Positions 5,688 to 6,200 of a stretch of DNA of 6,200 bases are shown here, piece by piece. Each line of letters opens with the position of its first letter. Positions within the stretch are counted from its first letter, which is position 1. Origin of the DNA: Kiritimatiellales bacterium (lineage in GTDB: Bacteria; Verrucomicrobiota; Kiritimatiellia; Kiritimatiellales; Pontiellaceae); contig DAOVNC010000228.1 in NCBI GenBank assembly GCA_030630445.1, positions 1-6,200 of the forward strand, given 5' to 3'. Below the pieces are notes generated by a model that was not told the origin of the DNA, searched no databases, and was given only the letters and a program-made list of their open reading frames with translations. Position numbers and translations under genes: made by a program.

Positions 5688-6200
5688 ATGAAATCTCCGC
5701 CGCGCCTGATCCTTCTCGACAGCAATGCCTACCTGAGGCTGGCGGTAAGTATTCATCCCCTGTTAGGACAACGATTCGGTCGAGACAAACAAGAACAAAA
5801 CGTTATACGCGTGATCCAGAAACTTGATCAGGAATATGATAAAAATCCGCGCCTGAAAAATAAGTTTCACTGGGTCAAAGACGATCCCTATGCGGAGAAC
5901 AGGCGAGCGGAGCGACTGAACATCGCACCCAAACAACAGAAAGAAGTTGATCAGGCGGTTTCTTATATCTGGACGGAAGAGCGAAACTCCGAGTACTCCC
6001 TTTCCCCGGTGGATGTTCAAGCACTTGCCATTGGGTTTGTGAAGCAATGCCCGGTGGTCACAGATGACATTGGCATGCAGGAAATCGGAAAACTTCTGGA
6101 TATTGAGACATGGAGCACTATTCAACTCCTCCGACTCATGCAAACTGAAGAGCTGATCTCCTTGGAAAAATGCATTGAAATCGTTCGCTATTTGGACCAC
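5688..6200 (+). CDS. PIN-like nuclease, putative toxin (3' end missing)
   Basis: The frame is open for 171 codons from the ATG at 5688 to the window edge, so the C-terminus is missing. PIN hallmarks are visible: a first strand ending in an aspartate (LILLDSNAYLRL, D11), a central SPVDVQALAIGF segment (D109), and a strand plus acidic pair CPVVTDDIGMQEIGKLL (D126, D127). These would coordinate metal for RNA cleavage. Between D11 and D109 lies a long charged insert (about 30-100), larger than in compact VapC toxins, and the usual second acidic residue is not obvious there. It does not look like VapC or, as far as I recall, DUF4411. It starts one base after the XRE-peptidase stop without a strong ribosome binding site. 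Codons look more AT-rich than in the haem genes, hinting at transfer. Nuclease assignment is moderate; toxin role is inferred from context. Confidence 0.65.
   Translation, partial: MKSPPRLILLDSNAYLRLAVSIHPLLGQRFGRDKQEQNVIRVIQKLDQEYDKNPRLKNKFHWVKDDPYAENRRAERLNIAPKQQKEVDQAVSYIWTEERNSEYSLSPVDVQALAIGFVKQCPVVTDDIGMQEIGKLLDIETWSTIQLLRLMQTEELISLEKCIEIVRYLDH

Noticed and set aside
5763..6200. Minus-strand open frame at the right edge
   Set aside because: It is antisense to the PIN-like gene, which has the better support: a one-base junction to the upstream gene and recognisable PIN motifs.

Overview
The window looks like a chromosomal piece of an anaerobic or microaerophilic Gram-negative-type bacterium. 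The best guess is the PVC superphylum (Kiritimatiellota, Lentisphaerae or Verrucomicrobia-like). This rests on two things: the mix of housekeeping genes, and several kinds of short intergenic repeats that I recall as common in those genomes (9-bp CCACGGAATACAC-type units, a 7-bp GTTTCAA unit, and AGGCAGAATGATT palindromes). The assignment is inference; no rRNA or other phylogenetic marker is present.

Layout. Positions 1-23 hold only the first codons of a minus-strand gene, with a strong Shine-Dalgarno sequence, a good promoter (61-89) and a perfect dyad (46-60) at the expected transcription start. Positions 90-654 are non-coding and contain hairpins, one degenerate copy of a dispersed repeat (311-369), and a 12-bp long-range inverted repeat that covers the ribosome binding site of the next gene. 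Then come ltaE (low-specificity L-threonine aldolase, 655-1671), hemE (uroporphyrinogen decarboxylase, 1758-2801) and hemN (oxygen-independent coproporphyrinogen III dehydrogenase, 3088-4440), all on the plus strand. The hemE-hemN gap (2802-3087) is packed with nested inverted and tandem repeats and looks like a small non-coding repetitive element. hemN itself carries a four-copy 7-bp tandem repeat in its early coding sequence.

After a REP-like double hairpin (4444-4509) comes a separate two-gene module. It consists of an XRE helix-turn-helix protein fused to an ImmA/IrrE-type zinc metallopeptidase (4559-5686) and, one base later, a PIN-like nuclease gene that runs off the window end (5688-6200). 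It has its own promoter with a possible operator and reads as a type II toxin-antitoxin or stress/defence module.

How the genes work together: HemE and HemN catalyse consecutive steps (uroporphyrinogen III to coproporphyrinogen III to protoporphyrinogen IX), and the oxygen-independent HemN fits anaerobic life. LtaE (threonine to glycine plus acetaldehyde) has no direct link to haem synthesis except through glycine, which feeds haem only in organisms using the ALA synthase route. The XRE-peptidase/PIN pair is functionally unrelated and is the most novel-looking content.
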